Part shown: piece by piece, positions 1-7,928 of the stretch
Layout of the letters: each line of letters opens with the position of its first letter
How positions within the stretch are numbered: position 1 is the stretch's first letter
From: Poriferisodalis sp965214215
Lineage (GTDB): Bacteria > Actinomycetota > Acidimicrobiia > Acidimicrobiales > Poriferisodalaceae
Direction of reading: 5' to 3'
Assembly: GCF_965214215.1 (NCBI RefSeq)
Contig: NZ_CBDCBD010000002.1
Location: 310,001-374,000, forward strand
Length of the DNA stretch: 64,000 nucleotides
Position numbers and translations under genes: made by a program
The notes under the pieces: model-generated
Database searches by the model: none
What the model was told of the DNA's origin: nothing
The model's input: the letters and a program-made list of their open reading frames with translations, nothing else

Positions 1-438
1 AACGCCATCGTCGACAACGAGGTGATCGACGCGTTGTATGAGGCATCGCAGCAGGGCTGCCGGATCGACTTGGTCGTGCGCGGCATCTGCTGCCTGGTTC
101 CTGGCGTGGAAGGCATGAGCGAGAACATTTCGGTACGAAGCATCGTGGGCCGCTTCTTGGAGCACAGCCGGGTGTACCGATTCGGCAATCCCGACCGCGG
201 CTACACGATCCTGCTGGGCTCAGCCGACGCCATGCCACGCAACCTTCGCTACCGCGTCGAGGCGCTGGCGCCCATCGAAGCGCCCGCGCTCACCAATGAG
301 CTGGGCGCGCTCACCGACATGTATCTCGACGACGGCATCGCTCACTGGAAGCTGGGCAACGACGGCGAATGGACACAGCACTGCGGCACCGATCTGCACG
401 AGCTGATGCTGGCCCGACACGCCGACCGCCGCCGCTGA
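1..438 (+). CDS. ppk1: Polyphosphate kinase 1, C-terminal part (5' end outside window)
   Basis: The reading frame is open from the first base and ends at a TGA at 436-438, so only the last ~145 codons are present. The translation carries the typical C-terminal Ppk1 block: an NAIVDNEVIDALYEAS segment, then IDLVVRGICCLVPGV, SENISVRSIVGRFLEHSR and a YRFGNP segment. In the family these belong to the phospholipase D-like catalytic domains that bind ATP/polyP. The enzyme reversibly polymerises the gamma-phosphate of ATP into inorganic polyphosphate. It is followed by a leucine-regulated promoter, so it appears to be the end of a separate transcript. Confidence 0.93.
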   Translation, partial: NAIVDNEVIDALYEASQQGCRIDLVVRGICCLVPGVEGMSENISVRSIVGRFLEHSRVYRFGNPDRGYTILLGSADAMPRNLRYRVEALAPIEAPALTNELGALTDMYLDDGIAHWKLGNDGEWTQHCGTDLHELMLARHADRRR

Positions 439-470
439 CTCCGCGTCTGGTCGTTTTCCGCTCAGGTTGG

Positions 471-476
471 TAGAAT
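471..476 (+). promoter_or_regulatory. Likely -10 box (TAGAAT) of the leuA leader transcript
   Basis: TAGAAT ends 7 nt before the GTG of the leader peptide. With a normal -10 to start distance, transcription would begin at or next to the GTG, so the leader mRNA is probably leaderless. No convincing -35 is visible. Confidence 0.6.
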
Positions 477-483
477 CTTCACC

Positions 484-546
484 GTGATTCGCCTCTCGAC
501 TCACCACGCACTGCATTCCGCAACCGGGCTGCTCCTTCTTACCTAG
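484..546 (+). CDS. leuL: Leucine-rich leader peptide of the leuA attenuator
   Basis: A 20-codon ORF starts with GTG at 484 and stops at TAG 544-546. Six codons are leucine, four of them consecutive (CTG CTC CTT CTT at 529-540) and close to the stop. It lies directly before two mutually exclusive hairpins and upstream of leuA. This is the standard layout of ribosome-mediated attenuation: with scarce Leu-tRNA the ribosome stalls on the leucine run and prevents termination. Leucine leader peptides before leuA are known in Actinobacteria. There is no Shine-Dalgarno, but a TAGAAT box ends 7 nt upstream, consistent with leaderless initiation. Confidence 0.85.
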   Translation: MIRLSTHHALHSATGLLLLT

Positions 547-604
547 GCGAGGACCGCACAGGTCCTCGCCCAACCTCCTGCGCCTCCGGGCCAGGGGGTT
601 TTTT
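546..604 (+). terminator. leuA attenuator: pause hairpin, antiterminator and Rho-independent terminator
   Basis: A perfect 10-bp hairpin pairs 546-555 with 561-570. A second stem pairs 572-580 with 592-600 (one G-U) and runs into six T residues at 599-604, forming an intrinsic terminator. An alternative pairing of 563-571 with 588-596 (one mismatch) would use the 3' arm of the first hairpin and destroy the terminator, so it can serve as antiterminator. A ribosome stalled on the leucine codons at 529-540 would cover the 5' arm of the first hairpin and favour this alternative fold. Confidence 0.85.
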
Positions 605-675
605 CGTGGCCCCAACCGACCAGTACCCATTCCTCACCCCCACACCCAACCGACCCGCCGACCCAGGAGAATCCG

Positions 676-2403
676 ATGGCAGACGTCAAGCGCATCAGCA
701 CGCAGCAGCCGAGCTCGATGCCATTCAACCTCTACGGCACCTACCGCTTCCCCGCGCACCTTCCTGACCGCACCTGGCCCGACCAGATCATCTCCGAGGC
801 GCCGCTGTGGTGCTCAGTGGACCTGCGCGACGGCAACCAGGCACTCATCGACCCCATGGACGTGCCGCGCAAACGCCAGATGTTCGAGGTGCTCGTCGAG
901 ATGGGGTTCAAAGAGATCGAGGTCGGCTTCCCGTCGGCCTCGGCGCCCGACTTCGAGTTCTGCCGCATGCTGGTCGAAGAGGACTTGGTGCCCGACGACG
1001 TCTGGATCCAGGTGCTCACCCAGAGTCGGCCCGAGCTGATCGAGCGCACCTACGAGGCGATTGCCGGGGCCAACAAGGCGATCGTCCACCTCTACAACCC
1101 GACTTCGGAACTGCAGCGCCGGGTGGTGTACCGGCTGGACAAAGAAGGAATCAAAGACATCGCCATCTCAGGCACACGACTGTGCAAGGAACTGGCCGAG
1201 CGCCACGAAGGCGGTGCGATCCGCTTCGAGTACTCGCCCGAGTCGTTCACCGGCACCGAGATCGACTACGCGCTCGAGGTGTGCAACGCCGTCAGCGCCG
1301 AATGGGGCGCTACTGCCGACGACCCGATCATCTTGAACCTGCCCGCCACCGTGGAGATGGCAACGCCGAATACCTACGGCGACCTCATCGAGTACTTCGG
1401 GCGCAATGTGGACAACCGCGAGGCCGTGGTGCTCTCACTGCACCCCCACAACGACCGCGGCTGCGGCGTGGCGGCCGCGGAGTTCGGGGTGATGGCCGGT
1501 GCTGACCGGGTCGAGGGCACGCTGTTCGGAAACGGCGAACGCACCGGCAACGTCGACATCATCACCCTGGCGATGAACCTGTTCAGCCAAGGAGTCGATC
1601 CCGAGCTGGACATCAGCCACATCGACCACCTGCGCCGCATCACCGAGTACTGCAACCAGCTGCCGGTCCATCCTCGTCATCCCTACGGCGGCGACTTGGT
1701 GTACACGGCGTTCAGCGGCAGTCACCAGGACGCCATCAAGAAGGGCTTCGAAGCGCTGGCCAACGACTACGACTACTGGGAGGTTCCGTACCTGCCGATC
1801 GACCCCGCGCACGTGGGTCGCACCTACCAGGACGTCATCCGAGTGAACAGCCAGTCAGGCAAGGGCGGCGTGGCCTACGTCATGAAGAACAGCTTCGGCC
1901 TCGACCTGCCGCGGCGGCTGCAGATCGAGTTCAGCGGCGTGATCCAAGCGATTACCGACGAAGGCGGCGAGATCCTGCCCGAGGCGATCAAGAAGACCTT
2001 CGACGAGGTCTACCTGCATGCGGAGTCACCTTTCGCCTACGTCGGGCACCGCAGCTACTTCGACTCGGAGTCTTCCGACGAGTCCGAAGTGGCGGCGACC
2101 ATCAAGGGGCCCGACGGCGAGGTGCGGGCGAAGGGACGCGGCAACGGCCCGCTTTCGGCGTTCAAGACCGCCCTGGCTGATGCGTTGGGTATCGAGGTCA
2201 GCCTCGTCGACTATCACGAGCACGCCGTCGGCACGGGCGCCGATGCCACTGCCGCGGCGTACGTGGAGATCGAGACCCCATCGCGTGACGTGTACTGGGG
2301 CGTCGGGCTGCACCCGAACATTGTCACGGCCAGCTTCCGGGCACTGCTGTCAGCGATCAACCGGTCCCACCCTGGTCCCGATTCCGAGGTGCACGCCCGC
2401 TGA
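676..2403 (+). CDS. leuA: 2-isopropylmalate synthase (long actinobacterial form)
   Basis: 575 aa. Condenses acetyl-CoA with 2-oxoisovalerate, the first committed step of leucine synthesis. An N-terminal extension of ~30 residues is followed by the HMGL-like TIM barrel, with CSVDLRDGNQALIDPM near residue 47 and the metal-binding HPHND near residues 256-260, then GNGERTGNVD. The C-terminal ~140 residues match the LeuA_dimer regulatory domain that binds leucine for feedback inhibition. The ATG at 676 has a strong AGGAGA at 665-670. Expression is probably controlled by the attenuator at 484-604, giving transcriptional as well as allosteric leucine control. Confidence 0.96.
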   Translation: MADVKRISTQQPSSMPFNLYGTYRFPAHLPDRTWPDQIISEAPLWCSVDLRDGNQALIDPMDVPRKRQMFEVLVEMGFKEIEVGFPSASAPDFEFCRMLVEEDLVPDDVWIQVLTQSRPELIERTYEAIAGANKAIVHLYNPTSELQRRVVYRLDKEGIKDIAISGTRLCKELAERHEGGAIRFEYSPESFTGTEIDYALEVCNAVSAEWGATADDPIILNLPATVEMATPNTYGDLIEYFGRNVDNREAVVLSLHPHNDRGCGVAAAEFGVMAGADRVEGTLFGNGERTGNVDIITLAMNLFSQGVDPELDISHIDHLRRITEYCNQLPVHPRHPYGGDLVYTAFSGSHQDAIKKGFEALANDYDYWEVPYLPIDPAHVGRTYQDVIRVNSQSGKGGVAYVMKNSFGLDLPRRLQIEFSGVIQAITDEGGEILPEAIKKTFDEVYLHAESPFAYVGHRSYFDSESSDESEVAATIKGPDGEVRAKGRGNGPLSAFKTALADALGIEVSLVDYHEHAVGTGADATAAAYVEIETPSRDVYWGVGLHPNIVTASFRALLSAINRSHPGPDSEVHAR

Positions 2404-2500
2404 GCGCGCCGGCGGCCCGAGCGGCCCGTACGCCCGATTCCCTCCGCAGCTGGGAACATGGCCGGGAAGCGACACATTCAACGTCGGGAAGGACCATCCA

Positions 2501-3253
2501 TTGGCGCTCCCTTTGAGCAGCTTTGCTGACGGTGCGCTCTTTGGCAGCCGCATCGGTGCTGAGCCCGCATCAGTGCTCGGCCTGCACGGCTGGGGCCGCA
2601 CCCATCGAGACTTGCTCGACTGCTTGAGCGGCGCCGACGCCATCTCGCTCGATCTGCCAGGCTTCGGCGCGAGTCCCGCGCCCACCGAAGCCGGCGGTGC
2701 GGCTGCCTATGCCGACCTCATCGAGCCGGTGCTGGACGAGTGCGCGCCGCGTTTGGTCGTGCTGGGGCACAGCTTCGGTGGGCGAGTGGCCGTGGAGCTG
2801 GCTGTTCGCCGGCCCGAGGTGATCGCCAGTCTGGTGCTGTGCGGTGTGCCGCTGCTGCAGCGCACTGATCGCTCTGCGGGGGGGCCAGCACTGCGTTTCC
2901 GTCTCGCCCGCGGTTTGCATCGTCGTGGCCTGCTCGGCGACGACACCATGGAGCGCATGCGCCAGCGCCATGGCAGTTCCGACTATCGGTCCGCGCGAGG
3001 CATCATGCGTGACGTGCTGGTCGCTGCTGTCAACGAGACATACGAGAGCCAGCTCAGTCGTCTGGCACAGCCCGTCGATCTCGTATGGGGCAGCCGAGAC
3101 GAACAAGTGCCCGTCTCGGTGGCGCGCGACGCATCCGACCTGCTCGCCGATGCACATCTGACCGTGCTGGAGGGCGTCGGTCACTTGGCGCCCATCGAAG
3201 CGCCAGGTGCCCTGGCAGCTCGACTGAGCCATCGGCTCGCCGCTCTTTCGTGA
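2501..3253 (+). CDS. Alpha/beta-fold hydrolase
   Basis: 250 aa from a TTG start at 2501, chosen because GGAAGGA at 2487-2493 is 7 nt upstream and the frame becomes protein-like exactly there. HGWGR near the N terminus supplies the oxyanion region. GHSFGG at residues ~89-94 contains the nucleophile Ser91, and the late GVGHL gives the catalytic His. Length and motifs suit small-molecule esterases of the BioH/MhpC type; the substrate cannot be told. It lies between leuA and a Mur ligase, 67 nt before the latter, probably in the same transcript as the cell-wall genes. Confidence 0.85.
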   Translation: MALPLSSFADGALFGSRIGAEPASVLGLHGWGRTHRDLLDCLSGADAISLDLPGFGASPAPTEAGGAAAYADLIEPVLDECAPRLVVLGHSFGGRVAVELAVRRPEVIASLVLCGVPLLQRTDRSAGGPALRFRLARGLHRRGLLGDDTMERMRQRHGSSDYRSARGIMRDVLVAAVNETYESQLSRLAQPVDLVWGSRDEQVPVSVARDASDLLADAHLTVLEGVGHLAPIEAPGALAARLSHRLAALS

Positions 3254-3320
3254 ACGTCGTTCGGTATCGAGTTCTCCGCCGCCGCGGACTCCGGTCGCGA
3301 CGCCCGACCGCTGCGCTTCG

Positions 3321-5006
3321 ATGAGCCAAGTCGTGCTGTGGGCGTCGGTGGTGGCCGGCGTGGTCGCAGCAGCGCGTTGGCTGCGCGTTGCACAGCGTGA
3401 GCATTACGGCGTGGGGCGGACCTCGCGCTTTGCCCGGCGCTGGTGGCTGCTGGACGGGACCAACCGCGTGCTGGCGCTGATCGCAGCCGTCGGCGTGGTG
3501 CTCAGCGGTTCGTTCTGGTGGGCGCCGGCGGTCACCGCTGCTGCTGTTGCCGTCGGGCCCCGCGGACTTCCGATTCGAGGCCGCACCAGCCCCCTGGCGT
3601 GGACCCGTCGCGTGGTCACCTTGGCGGTGACGCTGGCTCTGCTGTGCCTGGTGCTGATCGGGGTCGGCCTGCTCGCCGGGTTGGCCCCGCCGATCGTGGC
3701 GGTGCTGCTGTTCGGCCTGCCCCTGTGGGTGGACGTTTCGCTGGCGATCTTGGCGCCGCTTGAAGCGGTGCTCTCCCGACGCTGGGTGCATCGAGCCCAG
3801 GAACGCCTGGACCGCGTCGATCCGGTGAGGGTGGCAGTGACCGGTTCGTATGGCAAGACCACCATCAAGGGCTACCTGCGCCATCTGGTGGAGGGTTCGA
3901 AGGCCGTCGTGGCGACGCCGGCCAGCTTCAACAACACCGCGGGGATATGTCGCAGCGTCAACGAGCACTTGGTGCCCGGCACCGAGGTGTTCATCGCAGA
4001 GATGGGCACGTTCGCCGCCGGTGAGATTGCCGCGATGACCCGCTGGGTGCGCCCGTCGGTGTCGATCCTGGCTTCGATCGGTCCGGTCCACCTCGAGCGC
4101 TTCGGCAGCCTCGACCGAATCGTGGCTGCCAAGGCAGAGATCTTCGCGACGAGCCGCACGGCGATTCTCAACATCGACGCCTACGGATTGCGAGCCGAGG
4201 CTGATCGGTTGGCGGCTTCGGGTCTGCGGGTCATCCGGTGCTCGACGCAGGATCCGCGCGCGGACGTGACCGTGCTGCCAGCCGATGTCGAAAGGGACGG
4301 GCCTGCGGCGACGAACGGTTCGAGCTCGGGGCTTCGCAGCGATGCTCCCGTCGCCGCGCACGACGTGTCGATCAATGAGGCTGCCGTTTCGCGCCGCATC
4401 ACGTTGTTCGGCAGGGAAATCGCTGTCGGCCCCCTCGGCGGCGCCGCACCTGCCAATGTGGCGTGCGCCGTGGCCGCGGCATCGGTGCTGGGCGTCTCCG
4501 ATGCCGACATCGCAAGCCGGCTCGGCGACCTGCCGACTCCCGATCACCGCCGCACCGCCGCACGGAGCCCCACCGGCGTCATGGTCATCGACGACACCTA
4601 CAACTCCAATCCTGCAGGCGCGCGAGCGGCGCTGTCCATGCTGGCGAACACCGACGCCGCCCGGCGCGTTGTGGTCACTCCAGGCATGGTCGAACTCGGC
4701 CGCAGCCAAGCTCACGAGAATCGCCTGCTCGGCGAGCAGGCCGCGCAGATTGCCGACGACGTCATCATCGTCGGTCGGACTAACCGGACTGCGTTGCTGG
4801 GCGGAGCAGCCGGCTGGGATCAGGCCACCGCCAGGCGAGCAAACCGAGGCCGCCACATGCGCAACCCCATTCACGGTCGCACGGACGATCGCGCCACGGT
4901 TCGCTGCATGGCAGACCTCGAATCAGCAGTGAGCTGGGTGCGGACGCATCTCGGCGCCGGCGATGCCGTCCTGTACGAGAACGACCTCCCTGACCACTAC
5001 CCCTGA
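3321..5006 (+). CDS. Membrane-anchored Mur ligase family protein (MurF-like)
   Basis: 561 aa. The first ~140 residues hold several hydrophobic segments (about 4-20, 48-75 and 95-135), so the protein is membrane-bound, unlike cytosolic MurF. A Mur ligase central domain follows, with P-loop TGSYGKTT around residues 174-181, then PASFNNTAGICRSVNEH and AEMGTF, and a C-terminal ligase domain containing the DDTYNSNP block. Such enzymes join an amino acid or dipeptide to a UDP-muramyl-type acceptor using ATP. The partner D-Ala-D-Ala ligase-like gene now lies at 12488, separated by the mobile island, so the two probably formed one peptidoglycan operon. Exact substrate unknown. Confidence 0.85.
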   Translation: MSQVVLWASVVAGVVAAARWLRVAQREHYGVGRTSRFARRWWLLDGTNRVLALIAAVGVVLSGSFWWAPAVTAAAVAVGPRGLPIRGRTSPLAWTRRVVTLAVTLALLCLVLIGVGLLAGLAPPIVAVLLFGLPLWVDVSLAILAPLEAVLSRRWVHRAQERLDRVDPVRVAVTGSYGKTTIKGYLRHLVEGSKAVVATPASFNNTAGICRSVNEHLVPGTEVFIAEMGTFAAGEIAAMTRWVRPSVSILASIGPVHLERFGSLDRIVAAKAEIFATSRTAILNIDAYGLRAEADRLAASGLRVIRCSTQDPRADVTVLPADVERDGPAATNGSSSGLRSDAPVAAHDVSINEAAVSRRITLFGREIAVGPLGGAAPANVACAVAAASVLGVSDADIASRLGDLPTPDHRRTAARSPTGVMVIDDTYNSNPAGARAALSMLANTDAARRVVVTPGMVELGRSQAHENRLLGEQAAQIADDVIIVGRTNRTALLGGAAGWDQATARRANRGRHMRNPIHGRTDDRATVRCMADLESAVSWVRTHLGAGDAVLYENDLPDHYP

Positions 5007-5083
5007 TCGTCTTCGAGGTGCTCGGCTCAGAGTCATGTTCCGGCGGGGTTGCGTTCGGGTTGCTGCTGGTGGTAGACATCGGG

Positions 5084-5119
5084 TGTTCTTACTAGAAAGG
5101 AACTATTCTTGTAAGAACA
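5084..5119. promoter_or_regulatory. 9-bp inverted repeat upstream of the serine recombinase
   Basis: TGTTCTTAC at 5084-5092 and GTAAGAACA at 5111-5119 form a perfect dyad with an 18-bp spacer. A 36-bp dyad fits a recombinase crossover/resolution site or an operator. A TATTCT box (5104-5109) lies inside it. A 10-bp match to its right part occurs inverted at 5977-5986, beyond the recombinase gene. Confidence 0.5.
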
Positions 5120-5148
5120 GAGGGGGCCTGTCAGTGGGGAACACGACC

Positions 5149-5838
5149 ATGCCATCGCGAGCGATCAGCTATGCCCGTGTGTCCACAGCCGAGCAAGCCG
5201 AGTCGGGGCTGTCGGTCGCGTCCCAGCAGGCACAAACAGATGCGGCTATTCGCGCGCGCGGCTGGCATTTCGTCCGCGCTGTGGCAGATGAAGGCGTTTC
5301 GGGCACGACGCCGCCGCAGCAGCGATCGGGCCTGAGACACGCACTCGAGATGCTGGCCGCGGCCCAAGCCGACGCGTTGGTGGTGTCGCGGCTCGACCGG
5401 CTCGGACGCGACACCGCGGATCTGCTCGAGATCCTGACGTGCTCGGTGCGCGAAGGATGGGCACTGGTCGCGCTCGACGCCCCGCTGGATCCCGCCAGCG
5501 CATTCGGGGAGTGCTGCATAACGATCATGGCCGCGATCGCTCAGCTCGAGCGGCGCCTCATCGGCGAGCGCACCAAGGCAGCGCTCGCTGTCTCCAAGTC
5601 CCAGGGCACCCGCCTCGGGCGCCCGTGTCGGCAGCCCCAAGCAGCTCGCGCGTTGTGCGTGCAAGCCCGCGAAGCGGGCCACAGCCTGCCCCGGATCGCC
5701 AGGATGCTCACCGAACACGGCTATCGGACCGCCACCGGCAAGACCACCTGGCATCCCTCCACGGTGGCGAGCATCCTGCGCAGCGAAAAGCTCGACCGCG
5801 AAGCAGACCAAGCGCGCCGCGACTCCGCAGCCGCTTGA
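5149..5838 (+). CDS. Serine recombinase (resolvase/invertase family)
   Basis: 229 aa from ATG 5149; a GTG at 5134 with AGGGGG at 5121-5126 is an alternative start. The N-terminal catalytic domain begins AISYARVSTAEQ, whose Ser12 is the expected nucleophile. It contains VSRLDRLGRDTADLLE and AIAQLERRLIGERT, typical of small serine recombinases. The C-terminal ~50 residues form a helix-turn-helix region (RIARMLTEHGYRTATG) that binds DNA. The length matches resolvase/invertase proteins rather than large integrases. It opens the mobile island and lies just after the dyad at 5084-5119. It may resolve or invert DNA, or mobilise the island. Confidence 0.88.
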   Translation: MPSRAISYARVSTAEQAESGLSVASQQAQTDAAIRARGWHFVRAVADEGVSGTTPPQQRSGLRHALEMLAAAQADALVVSRLDRLGRDTADLLEILTCSVREGWALVALDAPLDPASAFGECCITIMAAIAQLERRLIGERTKAALAVSKSQGTRLGRPCRQPQAARALCVQAREAGHSLPRIARMLTEHGYRTATGKTTWHPSTVASILRSEKLDREADQARRDSAAA

Positions 5839-5997
5839 CGCAAGCGATCATTGCACACTGGTCTTCGCGAGATTCTCGGTCGCGATCCGGCGCTGTTCGC
5901 ACGGCGGCAGCCGCTGAAACACCGGACATCAAGGTCCGTTACCGGCCGCTAACCGCATTCATGACGTTGGTTCATCCTTACAAGAAACCAACAAATC

Positions 5998-6369
5998 ATG
6001 AAAACCAAACGGCTAGCTCCAGCGGCCATCGCAATGATGCTTGCGATCACTTCAGTAGCGCTCATGGCGGTACCCGCTTCGGCCCATCATGAGCAAAGCT
6101 GCCGCAGAGTGCCCACTTGGGAGGAATACCAAGTCCGTGTCGGCACCGACACAGTCACCTACTACGACAGCTTTGGCCGGCCATCAAGTGTCGAGGAAGT
6201 TCCCCGATACGAAACGCGGAGACGGATCTCATGGACGAGTGATTGCGAGACCATCCAGCACAGCATGAGGGAGGAATACAAGATCTGTGTGACAAACATG
6301 CCCTACAACATGGGACCCTACGGCAATGACGCGTACATCATTGCCTGCACATTCGCATTCCCTCAGTAG
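5998..6369 (+). CDS. Small secreted protein, function unknown
   Basis: 123 aa. A clear signal peptide (KTKR, then a hydrophobic stretch) ends with an ASA cleavage motif near residue 29. The mature ~94 residues are rich in Tyr and Arg and contain four Cys (SCRR, SDCETI, KICVT, IACTF), enough for two disulfides. I recognise no family. No good Shine-Dalgarno is visible. It lies between the recombinase and the IS3-type element and is less GC-rich than the flanks, so it may be cargo of the mobile island. Confidence 0.6.
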   Translation: MKTKRLAPAAIAMMLAITSVALMAVPASAHHEQSCRRVPTWEEYQVRVGTDTVTYYDSFGRPSSVEEVPRYETRRRISWTSDCETIQHSMREEYKICVTNMPYNMGPYGNDAYIIACTFAFPQ

Positions 6370-6387
6370 CGGCAGCACTAGGCAGGC

Positions 6388-6448
6388 GTGCCGCCACCAG
6401 TCGCTGTACCGTGCGTTGGCTCTACAGCCAGCCAACTGGTGGCGGCAC
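6388..6448. repeat. Long inverted repeat / stem-loop
   Basis: GTGCCGCCACCAGT (6388-6401) and its exact complement (6435-6448) form a 14-bp stem. An inner CTGTA/TACAG pair in the loop extends the structure. No T-run follows, so it is not a typical terminator. It begins 19 nt after the small secreted protein gene. Confidence 0.7.
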
Positions 6449-6565
6449 CTGCACGCACTATGGCAATCGTTCACACTTCGAGCCGTGCTGAACTCTCTCG
6501 CTTCGCCGGCACATGACTCTTGATTCGCACTGGGTTTCGCGCAGGCTCCAAGGATTGGAGCGAGC

Positions 6566-6913
6566 ATGGGATCTATGGACACAGATGCGGGGCCGGCGGC
6601 GACGTCTCGTCGGTATTCGGCTGAGCAGAAGCAGCACGCGGTGCGGATGGTGTTCGCGTTGCGCGAGGAGCTGGGCACTTCGGCGGGGACGGTCACCAGG
6701 GTGGCTTCGCAGCTGGGTTATGGGCCCGAGTCGCTGCGCCGCTGGGTGGCCCAAGCCGAGATCGACGCCGGGACACGGGCAGGGGCGTCGACCGCTGATA
6801 ACGCCGAGCTCAAGAAGCTCCGCCAGGAGAATCGTGAGCTGCGCCGGGCGAACGAGATCCTGCAGCGGGCAGCGGTTTTTTTCGGGGCGGAGCTCGACCG
6901 CCGACAGCGATGA
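6566..6913 (+). CDS. IS3-family transposase OrfA (HTH protein)
   Basis: 115 aa. An N-terminal helix-turn-helix region (RRYSAEQKQHAVRMVF, then YGPESLRRWVAQAE) is followed by a leucine-zipper segment (ELKKLRQENRELRRANEIL), as in IS3-family OrfA proteins. A run of seven T at 6876-6882, followed by CGG, lies in the OrfA/OrfB overlap. OrfB is in the -1 frame, so a programmed -1 slip here would make the OrfAB transposase. It ends AVFFGAELDRRQR, the usual OrfA tail. Confidence 0.9.
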   Translation: MGSMDTDAGPAATSRRYSAEQKQHAVRMVFALREELGTSAGTVTRVASQLGYGPESLRRWVAQAEIDAGTRAGASTADNAELKKLRQENRELRRANEILQRAAVFFGAELDRRQR

Positions 6914-7839
6914 TCGTCGAGTTCGTCGACGCGAACCGTGCCCGCTTCGGGGTCGATCCCGTCTGCGCTGCGCTGCAGGTGGCCCCTTCCACGTATTGGA
7001 CCGCGAAACGGCGGCCGCCGTCGCAGCGGTCGGTGCGCGACGCGAAGATGATGCCGATCTTGTTGGCGTTGTGGCAGGCCAACTACTGCGTGTACGGGGC
7101 GCGCAAGCTGTGGATCGCCGCCAGACGCGCCGGTCACGACATCGGCCGCGACCAAGTGGCTCGGCTCATGAAAATGCTGGACATACGGGGCATAAGGCGG
7201 ACAAAGAAACTGCGGACCACCCGGGCGGACCCCGAAGCGGACCGGCCTGCTGATCTCGTCGAACGCGACTTCGCAGCCGACGGCCCGAACCGGCTGTGGG
7301 TCGCCGATCTGACCCATGTGCCCACCTGGTCCGGCGTCGCCTATGTGTGCTTCATCACCGACGCCCACAGCCGTCGCATCGTCGGCTGGCGGGCCGCCTC
7401 TCACATGCGCACCCAGATGGTGCTCGACGCATTGGAGATGGCCCGCTGGGCACGCGGCGCCCGACTCGAAGGACTCGTCGCGCACACCGACGCCGGCAGC
7501 CAGTTCACCAGCATCCGCTACAGCGAACGCCTCGACGAGATCGGCGCGGTGCCCTCGATCGGGTCGGTCGCGGACTCATACGACAACGCCCTCGCCGAAT
7601 CGGTCAACGCGCTCTACAAGACCGAACTGATCCGCGGCCCGAGCCAAGGACCATGGCGCACCGTCGACGACGTCGAGCTCGCCACCCTCGGCTGGGTCCA
7701 CTGGTGGAACACCGACCGTATCCACGGCTACCTCGACGACATGTCACCCGATGAATTCGAAGCCGCCTACGCTGCGACCAGAACCGACCACAACAAGACA
7801 GAAAACCACAACATTCAGCCTGCGCAAAACCCAGGGTGA
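6910..7839 (+). CDS. IS3-family transposase OrfB (DDE integrase)
   Basis: 309 aa, overlapping OrfA by ATGA at 6910. An N-terminal HTH_21-like segment (VYGARKLWIAARRAGHDIGRDQVARLM) precedes an rve integrase core. That core has DLTHVPTWSGVAYVCFITDAHSRRIVGW (first Asp), HTDAGSQFTS (second Asp) and SYDNALAESVNALYKTEL (catalytic Glu). All DDE residues are present and the frame is intact, so the element may be active. It is probably made mainly as a frameshift fusion with OrfA. Confidence 0.93.
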   Translation: MIVEFVDANRARFGVDPVCAALQVAPSTYWTAKRRPPSQRSVRDAKMMPILLALWQANYCVYGARKLWIAARRAGHDIGRDQVARLMKMLDIRGIRRTKKLRTTRADPEADRPADLVERDFAADGPNRLWVADLTHVPTWSGVAYVCFITDAHSRRIVGWRAASHMRTQMVLDALEMARWARGARLEGLVAHTDAGSQFTSIRYSERLDEIGAVPSIGSVADSYDNALAESVNALYKTELIRGPSQGPWRTVDDVELATLGWVHWWNTDRIHGYLDDMSPDEFEAAYAATRTDHNKTENHNIQPAQNPG

Positions 7840-7843
7840 ATCA

Positions 7844-7928
7844 CTTCATGGCGGCTTGTTCGTTGCGGTGAGTGCCCTCGATGGCGCACTGCCCGCCGGA
7901 ATCTGGCGTTGAGGCTTTCTATGGCGTT
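7844..7928 (-). pseudogene. C-terminal relic of an IS256 (Mutator)-type transposase
   Basis: Read on the minus strand, 7928 down to ~7872 encodes NAIESLNARFRRAVRHRGH, the conserved block following VYTT in IS256-family transposases. After one frameshift, NEQAAMK continues to the IS3 end. It is the direct continuation of the piece at 9396-10449; removing 7929-9395 joins VVYTT to NAIESLN in frame. Confidence 0.88.

Larger units (their letters stand above)
6522..7843 (+). mobile_element. IS3-family insertion sequence, apparently complete
   Basis: Two overlapping transposase ORFs are bounded by ~26-bp imperfect terminal inverted repeats: the left end reads GATTCGCACTGGGTTTCGCG and the right end is its near-complement, both continuing into GCAGGCT. 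A 3-bp direct repeat CTT occurs on both sides (6519-6521 and 7844-7846), matching the 3-bp target duplication usual for IS3 elements. It sits in the 3' part of an IS256-type transposase relic. Confidence 0.88.

Noticed and set aside
3054..4874. 606-codon minus-strand ORF
   Set aside because: It is antisense to the Mur ligase and hydrolase genes, with an Arg/Gly/His-rich composition typical of GC-rich shadow frames.
6388..6448. Stem-loop as an integron attC site
   Set aside because: The outer RYYYAAC/GTTRRRY core sites are missing and there is no tyrosine integrase.
6510..6524. IS3 left end placed one base earlier, at TGATTC
   Set aside because: Starting at 6522 gives a matching CTT duplication on both sides; the earlier base would break it.
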